DNA of 64,000 nt from Natrialba magadii ATCC 43099 (lineage in GTDB: Archaea > Halobacteriota > Halobacteria > Halobacteriales > Natrialbaceae), in contig NC_013922.1 in assembly GCF_000025625.1 (NCBI RefSeq), positions 2,046,001 to 2,110,000 of the forward strand, given 5' to 3'. The first letter of the stretch is position 1, and every line of letters begins with the position of its first letter. The notes beneath the pieces were generated by a model, which was given only the letters and a program-made list of their open reading frames with translations, did not search any database and was not told where the DNA came from. Position numbers and translations under genes: made by a program. Positions 27,862 to 36,977 of the stretch are shown here, in pieces.

Positions 27862-27998
27862 CGACTGGCTGTGAAATCGTGGTCTTTCCGTCTGCCGGTT
27901 TCCATCCGAAACGGAGGGGGTCAGATCGCGAGAATATCGGTCTGTTTTCGATCGAGGCACAGTTCGACTCGACGCGACAGTTGACCGTGAGGTCAGGA

Positions 27999-28008
27999 TA
28001 CTTATTTC
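27999..28008 (+). promoter_or_regulatory. TATA box of htpX
   Basis: TACTTATTTC is centred about 28 bp above ATG 28031. Confidence 0.65.
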
Positions 28009-28030
28009 CTCTGAGCACTTACAACAGCCT

Positions 28031-28924
28031 ATGAACTGGCAGCCGGACTGGGGTCTTCGCGGCCGGATGTTCCTGACGATGTTCCTGCTGTTCGCGCTGT
28101 ACATCGTCTTCGCAGCCGTCCTCACGCTCTACATCGGTGGTGGACTGTGGACGATCGCGATCCTGTTTGGTGGGTTCTCGCTCGTCCAGTACTACTTCAG
28201 CGACACGCTCACGCTTCGCAGCATGGGCGCGAAGGAGGTCTCGGCCGACGAGTATCCACAGCTTCACTCCTCGGTCGAACGGCTCTCTCAGCAGGCGGAC
28301 CTTCCGAAGCCGACGGTCGCCGTGGTTGATTCGAACGTCCCTAACGCCTTCGCGACGGGACGCAACCAGCGCAACGCTGCCGTCGCAGTGACGTCTGGCC
28401 TGATGAACACACTCGATCGCGAGGAACTCGACGGCGTCATCGCCCACGAACTCGCCCACGTCAAGAATCGAGATATGATGGTGATGACCATCGCGTCGTT
28501 CCTCTCGACGATCGCGTTCATGATCGTCCGCTGGGGTGCGTTCTTCGGCGGAGGACACGGCCGCGGCGGTGGCGGCGGGAAAGGCGGTGGCGGAGTCCTC
28601 GTCGCGATCCTCGTCTCCCTCGTCGTCTGGATCATTAGCTACGTCCTCATTCGCGCGCTCTCGCGCTACCGTGAGTTCGCGGCCGACCGGGGGGCCGCGG
28701 CGATCACCGGCAACCCCTCGGCGCTCGCCTCTGCGCTCCTGAAGATTTCGGGCGAGGTCGACAAGGTTCCGGACAAAGACATGCGCGAGGAGGCCGAGAT
28801 GAACGCCTTCTTCATCATCCCGCTGAAGTCCGGCGTCGTCGGTCGGCTGTTCAGCACCCATCCCTCGACGGAACGACGCGTCGAACAGCTTCGCGAGCTC
28901 GAACGGGAATTGACCACGGCCTGA
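28031..28924 (+). CDS. htpX: HtpX-type M48 zinc metalloprotease
   Basis: The 297-residue membrane protease has two N-terminal transmembrane helices (about residues 12-33 and 37-56), the zinc-binding motif GVIAHELAHVKNRDMM near residue 140, two further helices around 160-215 separated by a Gly-rich loop (GGGHGRGGGGGKGGGG), and YREFAADRGAAAITG that supplies the third zinc ligand. The C-terminal STHPSTERRVEQLREL is typical. HtpX degrades misfolded membrane proteins, and its active site faces the cytoplasm. The gene has a good TATA box and is divergent from the propeller gene. Confidence 0.93.
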   Translation: MNWQPDWGLRGRMFLTMFLLFALYIVFAAVLTLYIGGGLWTIAILFGGFSLVQYYFSDTLTLRSMGAKEVSADEYPQLHSSVERLSQQADLPKPTVAVVDSNVPNAFATGRNQRNAAVAVTSGLMNTLDREELDGVIAHELAHVKNRDMMVMTIASFLSTIAFMIVRWGAFFGGGHGRGGGGGKGGGGVLVAILVSLVVWIISYVLIRALSRYREFAADRGAAAITGNPSALASALLKISGEVDKVPDKDMREEAEMNAFFIIPLKSGVVGRLFSTHPSTERRVEQLRELERELTTA

Positions 28925-29012
28925 GTGCCTGTAGCGCCGGCCGGCCGCGAGCGTGCGCCACCTTCGACCCCTTCGAAGCGCTTTTGACGCGTCCGGCGAA
29001 ATGTTCGCTATA

Positions 29013-29285
29013 ATGCTCGAGCGTGAGCGACTCATCGAACTGGTCGTCGCTGTCTCCTCCGTTCTCCTGATGCTCGGCGTCATGGCCAGCATCGGCACGA
29101 ACTACGGTGGCGACGACGGAATTCTCACCCCTGACGGCGCACAGCTACTTGTCGGTGCGATCATCGGCTTCGTCTTCCTTCTGACTATCATCGGCATCGC
29201 CCTGGCGTTCGTCCTGAACGACCCCGAAGACGGTCTCGAAAGCGACGACGACAACGTCGAGACGGATACACCGGACGCGGTCTAA
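29013..29285 (+). CDS. Small two-helix membrane protein
   Basis: 90 residues, starting MLERERLIELVVAVSSVLLML, with helices around 8-29 and 45-68 and an acidic tail (LESDDDNVETDTPDAV). The start could also be ATG 29001, but 29013 has a TATA-like CTTTTGAC about 30 bp upstream. It is 88 bp after htpX and co-directional, so it may share that transcript. I recognise it only as a haloarchaeal conserved-type membrane protein. Confidence 0.7.
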   Translation: MLERERLIELVVAVSSVLLMLGVMASIGTNYGGDDGILTPDGAQLLVGAIIGFVFLLTIIGIALAFVLNDPEDGLESDDDNVETDTPDAV

Positions 29286-29393
29286 CTGTCAGGGCTCGCG
29301 CTTTTGTACTGTTCGTCGTACTTCGCTATCTTCTGTCCACACTGTTCTCTCCGCCGTCGGCACATTTTTTAGTCACTGCGATAACATCTCCGT

Positions 29394-29834
29394 ATGACCA
29401 GTTCCGATACCGCGGTTGAGATGACCGGATCATCCTCACAGCCGTCCCTGTTCGGTCAACTGGCCGTCCTCGCGGTCTTCGTACTGCTCGGAACCTCTGT
29501 CCTCGTCCGCTCGGCAGGGGCCGTCTCACCTGGGTCTGCCGTCGGACTCACCGTAATCCTCGCCGGCGTCGGCGTTGTGCTCCTCTGGCGACGCGCGACG
29601 AGCACAGCCGATGCTGGCGATCACGATTCAGCGCAGACACAGAACACAGACGCCACCGACACAGACACGCCACCAGACGAGTCGGACTCGAGTGTCTGGA
29701 ACGCGATCCCTTCCTGGCAGTACGAGGGTCGCCACGTCGAGTCCGGCGGTTTAGCTCGCAGCGAGCAGGAGAAAGCGTTGCAGGATATTCAACAGCAGGC
29801 TGCCGAATTGTCGGAAGAACCCAACGAAAAGTAA
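29394..29834 (+). CDS. Membrane protein with acidic cytoplasmic tail
   Basis: The 146-residue product has two hydrophobic segments, about residues 21-41 (LFGQLAVLAVFVLLGTSVLV-like) and 48-66, followed by a Thr/Asp-rich linker and then a conserved-looking SVWNAIPSWQYEGRHVESGGLARSEQEKALQDIQQQA segment that may form a coiled helix. No family is recognised. It ends 57 bp before the converging primase gene. Confidence 0.65.
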   Translation: MTSSDTAVEMTGSSSQPSLFGQLAVLAVFVLLGTSVLVRSAGAVSPGSAVGLTVILAGVGVVLLWRRATSTADAGDHDSAQTQNTDATDTDTPPDESDSSVWNAIPSWQYEGRHVESGGLARSEQEKALQDIQQQAAELSEEPNEK

Positions 29835-29890
29835 TCCGCTGTTCTGGCCGTTGCGGTATTCCCGGCTGCTGCCTTCTTCTGGCTGGTATT

Positions 29891-31174
29891 CTATTTCTGG
29901 CCGTTGGTGTCGGTTACGTCGCCGTTCTCACTCCCTGCATCGCCATCGTCGTCATCGTTATCGCCATCATCACTATCACTATCACTATCGCCATCACCGT
30001 CACCTTCCCGCCAGTCCTCGAGTTCGTCGTCGTCAGCGTCGTCGACGCGCTGCTCGTAGTAGGCCATCGGGTGCGGAATTCGCTCGCAGAGGTCGTCCTT
30101 GTTCACACAGTCGCCGTACGACTGCATCGTCGCACACGAGGGTGGTGAGTACTCCGTCGGTGAGGTCTCGCCCCGGATATGGTCGGTCTGGTAGCGCGTC
30201 ATCTCCTCGCCGAACGAGGAGTTCACCCGATAGAGATCGACGATTTCGTCCGTCGTCATGCCGATACTCGAGAGGAAGGCCGTGATGGCAAACCGGGAGT
30301 GATGGGGCAGGTGTTCGCCCTTCTGGACCTGATCCAGCAGTGACTTCATACACGGCGGGAAGAGTTCGGGGACGACGGTATCGATCTCGCGCGTGAGGTC
30401 GAGATTGGCGAGCACCTCCCGAACGTCGTCGGCGGCATCCTCGAGTGGGTCACCGATCGTAGTGGGGACTTCGAAGGGGAGGCCGTCTTCGATTCGGTCG
30501 CGGATGGCTTCGCGCAGGAGGAGCAGGAGGTCATCTTTCTCGACGGGAACCTCGCCGTCGGACAGGGGCTGGTTGACGAGCCCCCATTCGTCGTCCCAGA
30601 GGTCGGCGGCGAGCGGGAGGTAGGTGCCGACGTCGATTCTGAATCGGTCGGCGTCGTCGGGGTCGGTTGCTGTCGTTGTGCCGGCTGTGGTTGTGCCGGC
30701 GTTGGTCCCGGTTCCGGAGCCGGCTCCGGTTCCGGTCCCGGTCCCGGTCCCTGTAGTCGCACTCGCCGACACGGACTCGGCGGTAACCGTCTCTTCGAGG
30801 TCGAACTCCGCGAGGAGTTCCGCGAGTTCGAGCCCCGTCGACTCGACGCTCTTGAGTTCGGTTGTGTTCTCGAGGTCGGCGGTAAATCGTTCGTGGGCAG
30901 TCTCGGCTTCGGCACGGGCGTATCGGCGCACGAGGACGCGTTCCTCGACCATCGAGACGAGGACGCGCGCAACTGGATAGGAGAGCAGTTCGGTGCGGGG
31001 GTCCCGGTGGGGCTCACCAATCTCGCCGTCTTCGAGCGCGGTAATCACTCGTTGTCGCGCGCGCTCGACGACTGCTTGCTCCTGCTCGACGACGGTTGCC
31101 AGATCGACCGTCTCCGTCGCCACAGTCTCGCGGGCGGCTTCGAGAAACGGGTATCGAGCGTGCAGTCGCTGCAT
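29891..31174 (-). CDS. priL: DNA primase large subunit
   Basis: The 427-residue protein is the Fe-S regulatory subunit of archaeal/eukaryotic primase. Fe-S cysteines are FPPCMKSLL at about residue 275 and the C-terminal PPSCATMQSYGDCVNKDDLC, with HHSRFAITAFLSSIGMTTDEIVDLY between them. The N-terminus is MQRLHARYPFLEAARE. A Thr/Gly repeat (TGTGTGTGAGSG) of about 30 residues splits the N-terminal domain near residue 140, and the C-terminus is a run of Asp, Ser and Gly. Both look like halophile-specific expansions. PriS is not adjacent. Confidence 0.93.
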   Translation of the reverse strand: MQRLHARYPFLEAARETVATETVDLATVVEQEQAVVERARQRVITALEDGEIGEPHRDPRTELLSYPVARVLVSMVEERVLVRRYARAEAETAHERFTADLENTTELKSVESTGLELAELLAEFDLEETVTAESVSASATTGTGTGTGTGAGSGTGTNAGTTTAGTTTATDPDDADRFRIDVGTYLPLAADLWDDEWGLVNQPLSDGEVPVEKDDLLLLLREAIRDRIEDGLPFEVPTTIGDPLEDAADDVREVLANLDLTREIDTVVPELFPPCMKSLLDQVQKGEHLPHHSRFAITAFLSSIGMTTDEIVDLYRVNSSFGEEMTRYQTDHIRGETSPTEYSPPSCATMQSYGDCVNKDDLCERIPHPMAYYEQRVDDADDDELEDWREGDGDGDSDSDSDDGDNDDDDGDAGSENGDVTDTNGQK

Positions 31175-31393
31175 CGGTAATGGGAAACTACTCTGATGGA
31201 TTAAGTCCACTGATTGTCGCTGGCTTGCGACGGTGTCGGTATCCAATGATTACGGCCCGTTCTGATCGCGCTGTCTGATCACGTTTCCCGCCTTTCGTTC
31301 GCGTTTCCCGCCGTTTGTACAGGCGTGCGCCACCGTCGCACGGGCCGGAAGACGAGCCCCCAATTCAAGAGGATCCGACCCATTGTCTCGCCT

Positions 31394-32344
31394 ATGCCAC
31401 GGGCGACGCGGGACGGCGTGTCGATCTACTACGAGTTCGACGAGCGACCGATGGACGAGCGACGAACCGCGACACCTGTCGTCTTCCTCCAGGATCTGGG
31501 ATACGGCCGATGGATGTGGCGCTGGCAGCGCGAGGCCGTTGCGCGCGAGTTCGGCGCACCCGTAATCGCGCCCGACCTGCGCGGCACCGGTCGTTCGGAC
31601 GCCGGCCTCCCGCCGCTCGTTTCGCGCCTGCCGGGCCGACTCCGAACTCCACTGCTTCAAAACGTAGCGAGCTACTCGGTGTCTGGGCTGGCGGCCGACC
31701 TGGAGGCCGTCCTCGACGACGCCGGCGTCCACAGCGCCCACCTCGTCGGCTCGGGCCTCGGCGGAATGATCGCCCAGCAGTACGCCATCGACCACGACCG
31801 CGCAGCCTCGCTGACACTCTGCGGGACGACCCACGGCGGGGCGGACGCCGATCCGATCCCCGACGAAATACCCAGCCGGCTGCTCGCCGCCTCCGCCGGC
31901 GGGAGCGAGCGCCACCGCCTCCGCGAACAACTGCGCCCCGTCTTCACCCCCGCGTTCACCAACCGGAACCCGCACCTGATCGAGCAGCTACTCGAGTGGC
32001 GACTGGAACAGGATGCGAGTCGGCCGGCACTCGAGGCCCAACTCGGTGCGTTCCTCGGGTTTGACAGCAGCGCCGACCTGGACCGCATCGATGTGCCGAC
32101 GCTACTCGTTCATGGGACGAACGACGAGGTCGTTCCCTGGTTGAACGCCAGGCTGTTAGAAGAGGGGATTCCAGATACTCGCCTCGAGGTAATCGAGGGT
32201 GGCCCGCATCTGCTTGGTGTGGAGCGTGCGGACGAGGTGACGGACGCGCTGTTGTCGTTTTTGGGGACCCAGGCGGCGGTCGAGGACGGGACGACGGGCA
32301 CGGCCAGTGAGCGCTCACAGACCCGAGTCGACACACACGCCTAG
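31394..32344 (+). CDS. Alpha/beta-hydrolase
   Basis: 316 residues with an alpha/beta-hydrolase fold: VVFLQDLGYGRWMW forms the oxyanion loop, APDLRGTGRSD follows, the nucleophile elbow is VGSGLGGMIAQQYA (Ser in GSGLG), the acid is HGTNDEVVP and the His is EGGPHLLG. This subgroup includes esterases, lactonases and dehalogenases, and the substrate cannot be read from sequence. ATG 31394 starts MPRATRDGVSIYYEFDERP, which aligns with the first strand. The Thr-rich tail after LSFLG is probably not folded. Confidence 0.87.
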   Translation: MPRATRDGVSIYYEFDERPMDERRTATPVVFLQDLGYGRWMWRWQREAVAREFGAPVIAPDLRGTGRSDAGLPPLVSRLPGRLRTPLLQNVASYSVSGLAADLEAVLDDAGVHSAHLVGSGLGGMIAQQYAIDHDRAASLTLCGTTHGGADADPIPDEIPSRLLAASAGGSERHRLREQLRPVFTPAFTNRNPHLIEQLLEWRLEQDASRPALEAQLGAFLGFDSSADLDRIDVPTLLVHGTNDEVVPWLNARLLEEGIPDTRLEVIEGGPHLLGVERADEVTDALLSFLGTQAAVEDGTTGTASERSQTRVDTHA

Positions 32345-32395
32345 TGCCTCCATCTTGGCTGCACGGCAGGCAGGTTCGGTAGCGCGAATCCGGCT

Positions 32396-32830
32396 TCAAA
32401 CCGGCGGCGCGTCGACCGTATCGGCCTCGCCTCGAACGGTGATCGTTCCAGTACTGTTCAGCCCAACGTCGAACCCGGCGTAGGCGAACCAGACTTCCTG
32501 TTCGCCAGCCGCTGCGTTCGTCGCTGCGCGTTCGACAACCCGATCCAGTGCGTCCGGGTCGATGACGCGCAGCAACGGCGGCAAATCCTCGGGTGCAGTG
32601 TCTGTGAGCGCGGCAATCGTGAGGATAACGCGCTCGCTCGCGCTGTCTGTTGCCGGATCGAAACTGGTCGTGTACTCGAGTGGGGTCTGTGGTTGTTCGT
32701 GGTGCTGGTTCTGTTCTTGCTTCTGGCTGTCTCTCGCTTGCTCTTGCTCTTGCTCTTGCTTTCCACTTCGGTCTCGATCCGGTAGTACGGCGGAGTCGTC
32801 GGCATCGGGGGTATCGTCGCGGGAGGGCAT
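32396..32830 (-). CDS. HalOD1-type small regulatory protein
   Basis: A protein of about 144 residues whose C-terminal 90 residues fit the haloarchaeal HalOD1 output domain (SERVILTIAALTDTAPEDLPPLLRVIDPDALDRVVE, then EVWFAYAGFDVGLNSTGTITV). HalOD1 occurs alone or joined to receivers and is thought to be a signalling output module. The N-terminal 55 residues are Gln/Glu/Asp-rich, with KQEQEQEQ encoded by short DNA repeats. An in-frame GTG at 32845 is an alternative start. Confidence 0.78.
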   Translation of the reverse strand: MPSRDDTPDADDSAVLPDRDRSGKQEQEQEQARDSQKQEQNQHHEQPQTPLEYTTSFDPATDSASERVILTIAALTDTAPEDLPPLLRVIDPDALDRVVERAATNAAAGEQEVWFAYAGFDVGLNSTGTITVRGEADTVDAPPV

Positions 32831-32845
32831 GATCGTATCTGACAC

Positions 32846-33167
32846 ACCAGTACTGGACAGGTAACGACTATCCTGTCTCTGTGCAGCCTTTATGTCCGGC
32901 TTGATGGACTATCACCAATGGATCACGGTCAGCGGTGGGAGACGGAGCGGAGAGCGAGGAAGAATCGTGCCGGTTCCGGTTTCGGTTCCGGTGCCGGTAC
33001 TAGTAGCCAGCGTCAGTGTCGATGCCGGTGGCAGAAACACCAAACCGGCATCGAAACGGTGGCTGACTCGATGAGAAAACAGCGTGGACTGGTTTCGGTT
33101 CAGTTCGGTTCAGTTCGGTCCAGTTCGGCTCAAACCTCGCCGAAAACCGCCTTCGTAGCGTTCGGGA
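32846..33167. other. Intergenic stretch with simple repeats
   Basis: The 322 bp between the HalOD1 gene and pcn hold no convincing gene. Imperfect GGTTCCGGT-type repeats occur at 32969-33003, and a 10-bp TTCGGTTCAG repeat (about four copies) at 33087-33130. Confidence 0.7.
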
Positions 33168-33911
33168 TCAGTCGCTCTGGATCCGCGGTGCGAGCATGTA
33201 GGTAACCTGGCCCTGCCCTTCCGCGAAGCCGAAGTAAATCTTGACCGGGAACTCTTCGCCCAACTGCAGCGTAACCTCGGTGTTCGAGGGAATCGCCTTG
33301 TTCATATCCTTCAGGTAGTCCAGACTGAACAGCGAGTGGGCCGGCCCGGCCTGCAGGTCGATCAGGTCCGCTTCAGTGAGTTCGAGGTGGACGTCGTCGG
33401 TGTCACCCTCTGCATCGACGTAGAACGAGTCGTCGCCGTCGTTGACACCCAGCGCGATATGGTCAGAGACCATATCCGCCGCCGTAACCGAGCGATTGAC
33501 GTCTTTCCCTTCGAGAACGACCTCCGCTGGCAGGTCGAGTTCTGGAATGTCTGGCTCCTGGCGGATGCTGTCCGGATCGATGAGCGCGAGGGTGTACTCG
33601 AGTCCGTCGATCTGGATGTGGAGTTTGCGGGTCTCCTCGTCGAGTTCGAACTGGATGAGCTGGCCGGATTCGGCCATGCCCGCGATGTCTTCGAGTCGGG
33701 AGAGGTCGACGCCGATCAGCCCGCCGTCGGCCTCGTAGGATTCGAAGGCGGCCGCGTCGAGCGAGAGGTCGACCATCCCGACGTTTGCGGGGTCGACGGC
33801 TCGAATTTCGAGTCCGTCTTCCTCCAGGTGGATCTTACACTCGTCGACCAGCACGCTGATCGAGTCGAGCGCGCTGGTGAGCGTTTCCGCGCTCACGATG
33901 GCCTTAAACAT
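33168..33911 (-). CDS. pcn: DNA polymerase sliding clamp (PCNA)
   Basis: The 247-residue ring protein tethers DNA polymerases, Fen1 and ligase to DNA. It starts [27 protein letters not shown] and has [24 protein letters not shown], the interdomain connector, and a C-terminal [25 protein letters not shown]. The frame extends nine codons further, but ATG 33911 has the TATA box at the right spacing. It is a single-copy essential gene in haloarchaea. Confidence 0.97.
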   Translation of the reverse strand: MFKAIVSAETLTSALDSISVLVDECKIHLEEDGLEIRAVDPANVGMVDLSLDAAAFESYEADGGLIGVDLSRLEDIAGMAESGQLIQFELDEETRKLHIQIDGLEYTLALIDPDSIRQEPDIPELDLPAEVVLEGKDVNRSVTAADMVSDHIALGVNDGDDSFYVDAEGDTDDVHLELTEADLIDLQAGPAHSLFSLDYLKDMNKAIPSNTEVTLQLGEEFPVKIYFGFAEGQGQVTYMLAPRIQSD

Positions 33912-33933
33912 ATGAATCGGGCTACGGACGGTT

Positions 33934-33943
33934 GGCATAAAAA
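33934..33943 (-). promoter_or_regulatory. TATA box of pcn
   Basis: On the minus strand TTTTTATGCC is about 27 bp above ATG 33911; a leaderless transcript is expected. Confidence 0.7.
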
Positions 33944-33995
33944 GGCACCCTTTCGGATGAGAACCGTTCCGGAAGTGGGACGCTCACGTGGCAGT

Positions 33996-34072
33996 AGTGT
34001 GTTACGTTGACGGTGGTGTGTTACGTTGACGGTGGTGTGTTACGTTGACGGTGTGTTACGTTGGCAGTGGTG
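33996..34072. repeat. Tandem 14-19 bp repeats between pcn and the LOV kinase
   Basis: Four copies of GTGTTACGTTGACGGTG or a shortened form run head to tail, the last with two changes. They lie upstream of pcn and downstream of the kinase gene. Their distance from the pcn TATA box (over 50 bp) means they could carry regulator sites, but slippage is the simpler explanation. Confidence 0.8.
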
Positions 34073-34145
34073 CACACACGCCGCAAGCGGTGCACATCTC
34101 GCTGCCAGTGATGGATATCACGCTGGCTGCGGCCTGCTGACGGCG

Positions 34146-35579
34146 TCAGTCGTCGGCGTTATACACGTTCGTAATCTCGAAGCGAGCACCGCCGTCGTCG
34201 CTCTCTGTTACGGTTACGTCCCAGCCGTGGGCGTCGACGATATCCTGGACGATTCGAAGGCCGAGTCCGGTTCCGTCGGGGTTGGTCGTGTAGCCGGATT
34301 CGAAGACGGCTTCGCGTTTGTCCGGCGGAATTCCTGGCCCGTCATCCGCGACGAAGAACCCGTCCTCGAGTAGTCCGACCGTGATCGTCACCGTCTCCGT
34401 TCCGTCGTCGTTGTGAATGCCATGTTCGAGACTGTTCCCGAGAAGGTTCTCGAACAGCTGTATCAGCCGATTCTCGTCCGCCTGCACTGTCACATCGTCC
34501 GCGATCTGAACGTCGAGTGTTGCTTTCACGTGGGGTGGTGGATTCCAGGCATATTCGACGGCTTCCGTGATCGGGACAGCACTGCTGTCGTCGATGACGT
34601 TGCCAGCCCGAGCGAGCACCAGCAGGTCGTCAATCAGCGTCTTCATGCGCTGGTGGGCGGCTGCGACGTCGTCGAGAAACGAAACGTCGTCCGCTTCAGC
34701 TCGTGCCAGTTCGAGGTAGCCCATTGCGGCGGCGAGCGGCCCGCGGAGATCGTGTGAGACGGTTCCCGTAAACTCCGAGAGCCGCTCGTTCTGTCTGCGC
34801 AGTCGCTGCTCGGCGAGCTTTCGGCGGGTGATCTCGTGCTGGAACCCGACGAAGTACGGCGTCTCGCTGTTGTCGACCGGAGCGATCGTCACCTCGTTCC
34901 AGAACATCGTCCCGTCGCGCCGGTAGTTCCGAACTTCGGTCGTAATCGGTTCCCGCGCTTCGATTGCCGCTCGCATTCGGTCGACAGGCTCCTGTTTGGT
35001 CCGCTCGCCCTGCAGAAACCGGCAGTTTCGACCGAGAACCTCTGCTTCGGGATACCCCGTCAACTCGTAAAATTTCTCGTTGGCGTAGACGATCGGATTA
35101 TCCGGCAGACTCGAGTCGGTTAGTACGATCCCAACCGGCGCTTCGTCCATCGCCGCGTTCTTGCGCTGAAGCTCCTCGACGGTGCGGGAACGCTCGACTG
35201 CGTTTTTAATTTTCGACGCGAGCAGATCGTACTGCGCCGTCCCGGGTTGCTTCCGAAGATAACCGGTTATCCCGTGCTGGATCGCCTCGCTTGCTATCTC
35301 TTCCGAGCCAGCGCCGGTGAAGAGAATTACCGGTATCGTGGAGTCCTCTTCACGGATCGCATCGTGCAGTTCGAGCCCCGACAGCCCTGGCATCTCGTAG
35401 TCGCAGACGACACAGTCGAACTCTCCCGTTCGAACTCGGTCGAGCGCTGCCGTCGGATCCGTTTCCGTCTCGACGACGATGGAACCGTCGAGTCGCTCGA
35501 GAACGGTCTCCGTGAGCGCGAGAACGACGCTATCGTCGTCGACACAGAGCACACGAATCTTGTCTGTCGCCGCCGTCAT
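34146..35579 (-). CDS. Receiver-LOV-histidine kinase, candidate blue-light sensor
   Basis: 477 residues. Receiver 7-125: acidic DDD 14-16, phospho-Asp 60 (CDYEMPG), Lys 110. PAS/LOV 140-252: GRNCRFLQ at 183-190 with the photoactive Cys 186, and the flavin contacts Asn 218 (NYRRDG), Asn 228 (FWNEV) and Gln 247 (GFQHEIT), so every key LOV residue is there. HisKA phospho-His 276 (SHDLRGPL). HATPase with ENLLGNSLEHG at 377-387, DDGPGIP and GTGLGL. ATG 35579 is preferred over an unsupported longer start. It is on the same strand as two other regulators and about 95 bp from the next. Whether FMN is bound is untested. Confidence 0.88.
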   Translation of the reverse strand: MTAATDKIRVLCVDDDSVVLALTETVLERLDGSIVVETETDPTAALDRVRTGEFDCVVCDYEMPGLSGLELHDAIREEDSTIPVILFTGAGSEEIASEAIQHGITGYLRKQPGTAQYDLLASKIKNAVERSRTVEELQRKNAAMDEAPVGIVLTDSSLPDNPIVYANEKFYELTGYPEAEVLGRNCRFLQGERTKQEPVDRMRAAIEAREPITTEVRNYRRDGTMFWNEVTIAPVDNSETPYFVGFQHEITRRKLAEQRLRRQNERLSEFTGTVSHDLRGPLAAAMGYLELARAEADDVSFLDDVAAAHQRMKTLIDDLLVLARAGNVIDDSSAVPITEAVEYAWNPPPHVKATLDVQIADDVTVQADENRLIQLFENLLGNSLEHGIHNDDGTETVTITVGLLEDGFFVADDGPGIPPDKREAVFESGYTTNPDGTGLGLRIVQDIVDAHGWDVTVTESDDGGARFEITNVYNADD

Positions 35580-35675
35580 ACTGTTCGTACGTGACTCTGG
35601 GGCTTGAAACTTCGAGCAGCAGTCTCGGGCCAGGACACCGACATACCGAGACGACACAACCTCACTCAGCACATA

Positions 35676-36977
35676 TCAGTCAGTAGCGTTTAATTCGACG
35701 CGTAGCACCGGCTCCTCCTCGTCAGCTGTCGGGTGAACGACCGCTGCCTCGCCACCGTAGCGCTCGAGAAACGTCCGCACCAGAACCAACTCGATGTCGC
35801 TCCCCTCGTTCAGTTCGTCTACCGTTGCTTCGAGCACCGACGTCTCGAGTGCGGGGCCGAGGAGTTCGAACCCGGCGCTGATCGCACTCCCGCCCTCACT
35901 CCCACTCCCACTCCCACTTCCACTCTCCCCGCCGGTATCGGCGAGACGCTGGTCGCCCTCGATGTCTTTGCTCTCCGAATTCGGCCCCCGTTCGAGACGG
36001 CCGTCCGTCTCACGCTCCGCTCGGAACGGCCGCAGGACAACCCGCTGTTGTGACACGCCACTGCGTTCGACGAGCGTATGCACGACCGCTCGGACGACAA
36101 TTTCAAGAAATCGGTCTGCCAGCACCTGAACGTCCGCTTCCGGTGTCGGATCACACTCGAACTCCACGTTGTCGTAGCGCGTTTCGAGCCGGTCGACTGC
36201 CATCTCGAGTACCGGCTCCAGCGCGACGGACCTGAGTACCGGATTCGGCGTTTCGATCGCCTGGACCATCGCGCCGATCGAGTCGGTGAGATCGACGATG
36301 TGTTCTCCCGCGTCGACGATCCGTGAGACGGTCCGCTGGGTGTCGGGATCGCTCGGCGAGAGCTCCGCCGCCCAACCCAGGATTACCGCGGCGTCGTCAC
36401 GATACTCGTGGCGGACGTGCCAGTGGAGCAGCGCTAACTCGCGACGCTGGCGCTCGATTTCGGCGCGCTGGCGCTGGCGCTCGATTGCGTAGGCCACGGT
36501 CTGTCCGAGCAGCCGCGGTGTCACGTGCTCTTTCATCAGGAAGTCCTGCGCGCCGCGTTCGACCGCCTGCTGGCCGAGTTCGGTGTCGTCCATCGCAGTC
36601 AGGACGACGACCGGGATTTCGTCGGTGTACCCAAGTACCGAGGTCAGTGTGTCGAGACCACTCGAGTCGGGGAGGTTCAGGTCGAGGAGGATGAGGTCGA
36701 ACGGAGGAGTTGTGGTGGGTTCGGTGTCGGTGTTGATGTCGGCGCCGGCGTCGGTGTCACCATCAGTATCGATATCAGGATCAGCTTCAGTGCCGGACTC
36801 GATTACATCCCTGGCTGCTGCCAGCGTTTCGACGTGCTCGACGGACAGCGACTCGAGTGGTGTATCCGTCAGCGTCGCGATCTGCTGGAGCATCGTCCGA
36901 TACAGCCGGGCCTGAATGTCATCGTCCTCGACGAGCAGGATCGATCGGTCGGCTGGTGGTGGGTCGGAGACTGTCAT
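35676..36977 (-). CDS. Receiver protein with degenerate histidine-kinase-like C-terminus
   Basis: 433 residues. The receiver domain (12-165) has EDDD at 17-20, the phospho-Asp 99 in LLDLNLPD and Lys 149, but between the second helix and third strand it carries a Thr/Asp-rich insertion (about residues 63-92). After a coiled coil, RHEYRDDAAVILGWA near 190 resembles an H-box. The remaining 230 residues have no NxxxN or GxG ATP-binding boxes, and a Gly/Ser repeat interrupts them, so autokinase activity is doubtful. Its ATG overlaps the preceding hxlR-type gene's stop by 4 bp (ATGA), so the two are translationally coupled. Confidence 0.8.
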   Translation of the reverse strand: MTVSDPPPADRSILLVEDDDIQARLYRTMLQQIATLTDTPLESLSVEHVETLAAARDVIESGTEADPDIDTDGDTDAGADINTDTEPTTTPPFDLILLDLNLPDSSGLDTLTSVLGYTDEIPVVVLTAMDDTELGQQAVERGAQDFLMKEHVTPRLLGQTVAYAIERQRQRAEIERQRRELALLHWHVRHEYRDDAAVILGWAAELSPSDPDTQRTVSRIVDAGEHIVDLTDSIGAMVQAIETPNPVLRSVALEPVLEMAVDRLETRYDNVEFECDPTPEADVQVLADRFLEIVVRAVVHTLVERSGVSQQRVVLRPFRAERETDGRLERGPNSESKDIEGDQRLADTGGESGSGSGSGSEGGSAISAGFELLGPALETSVLEATVDELNEGSDIELVLVRTFLERYGGEAAVVHPTADEEEPVLRVELNATD

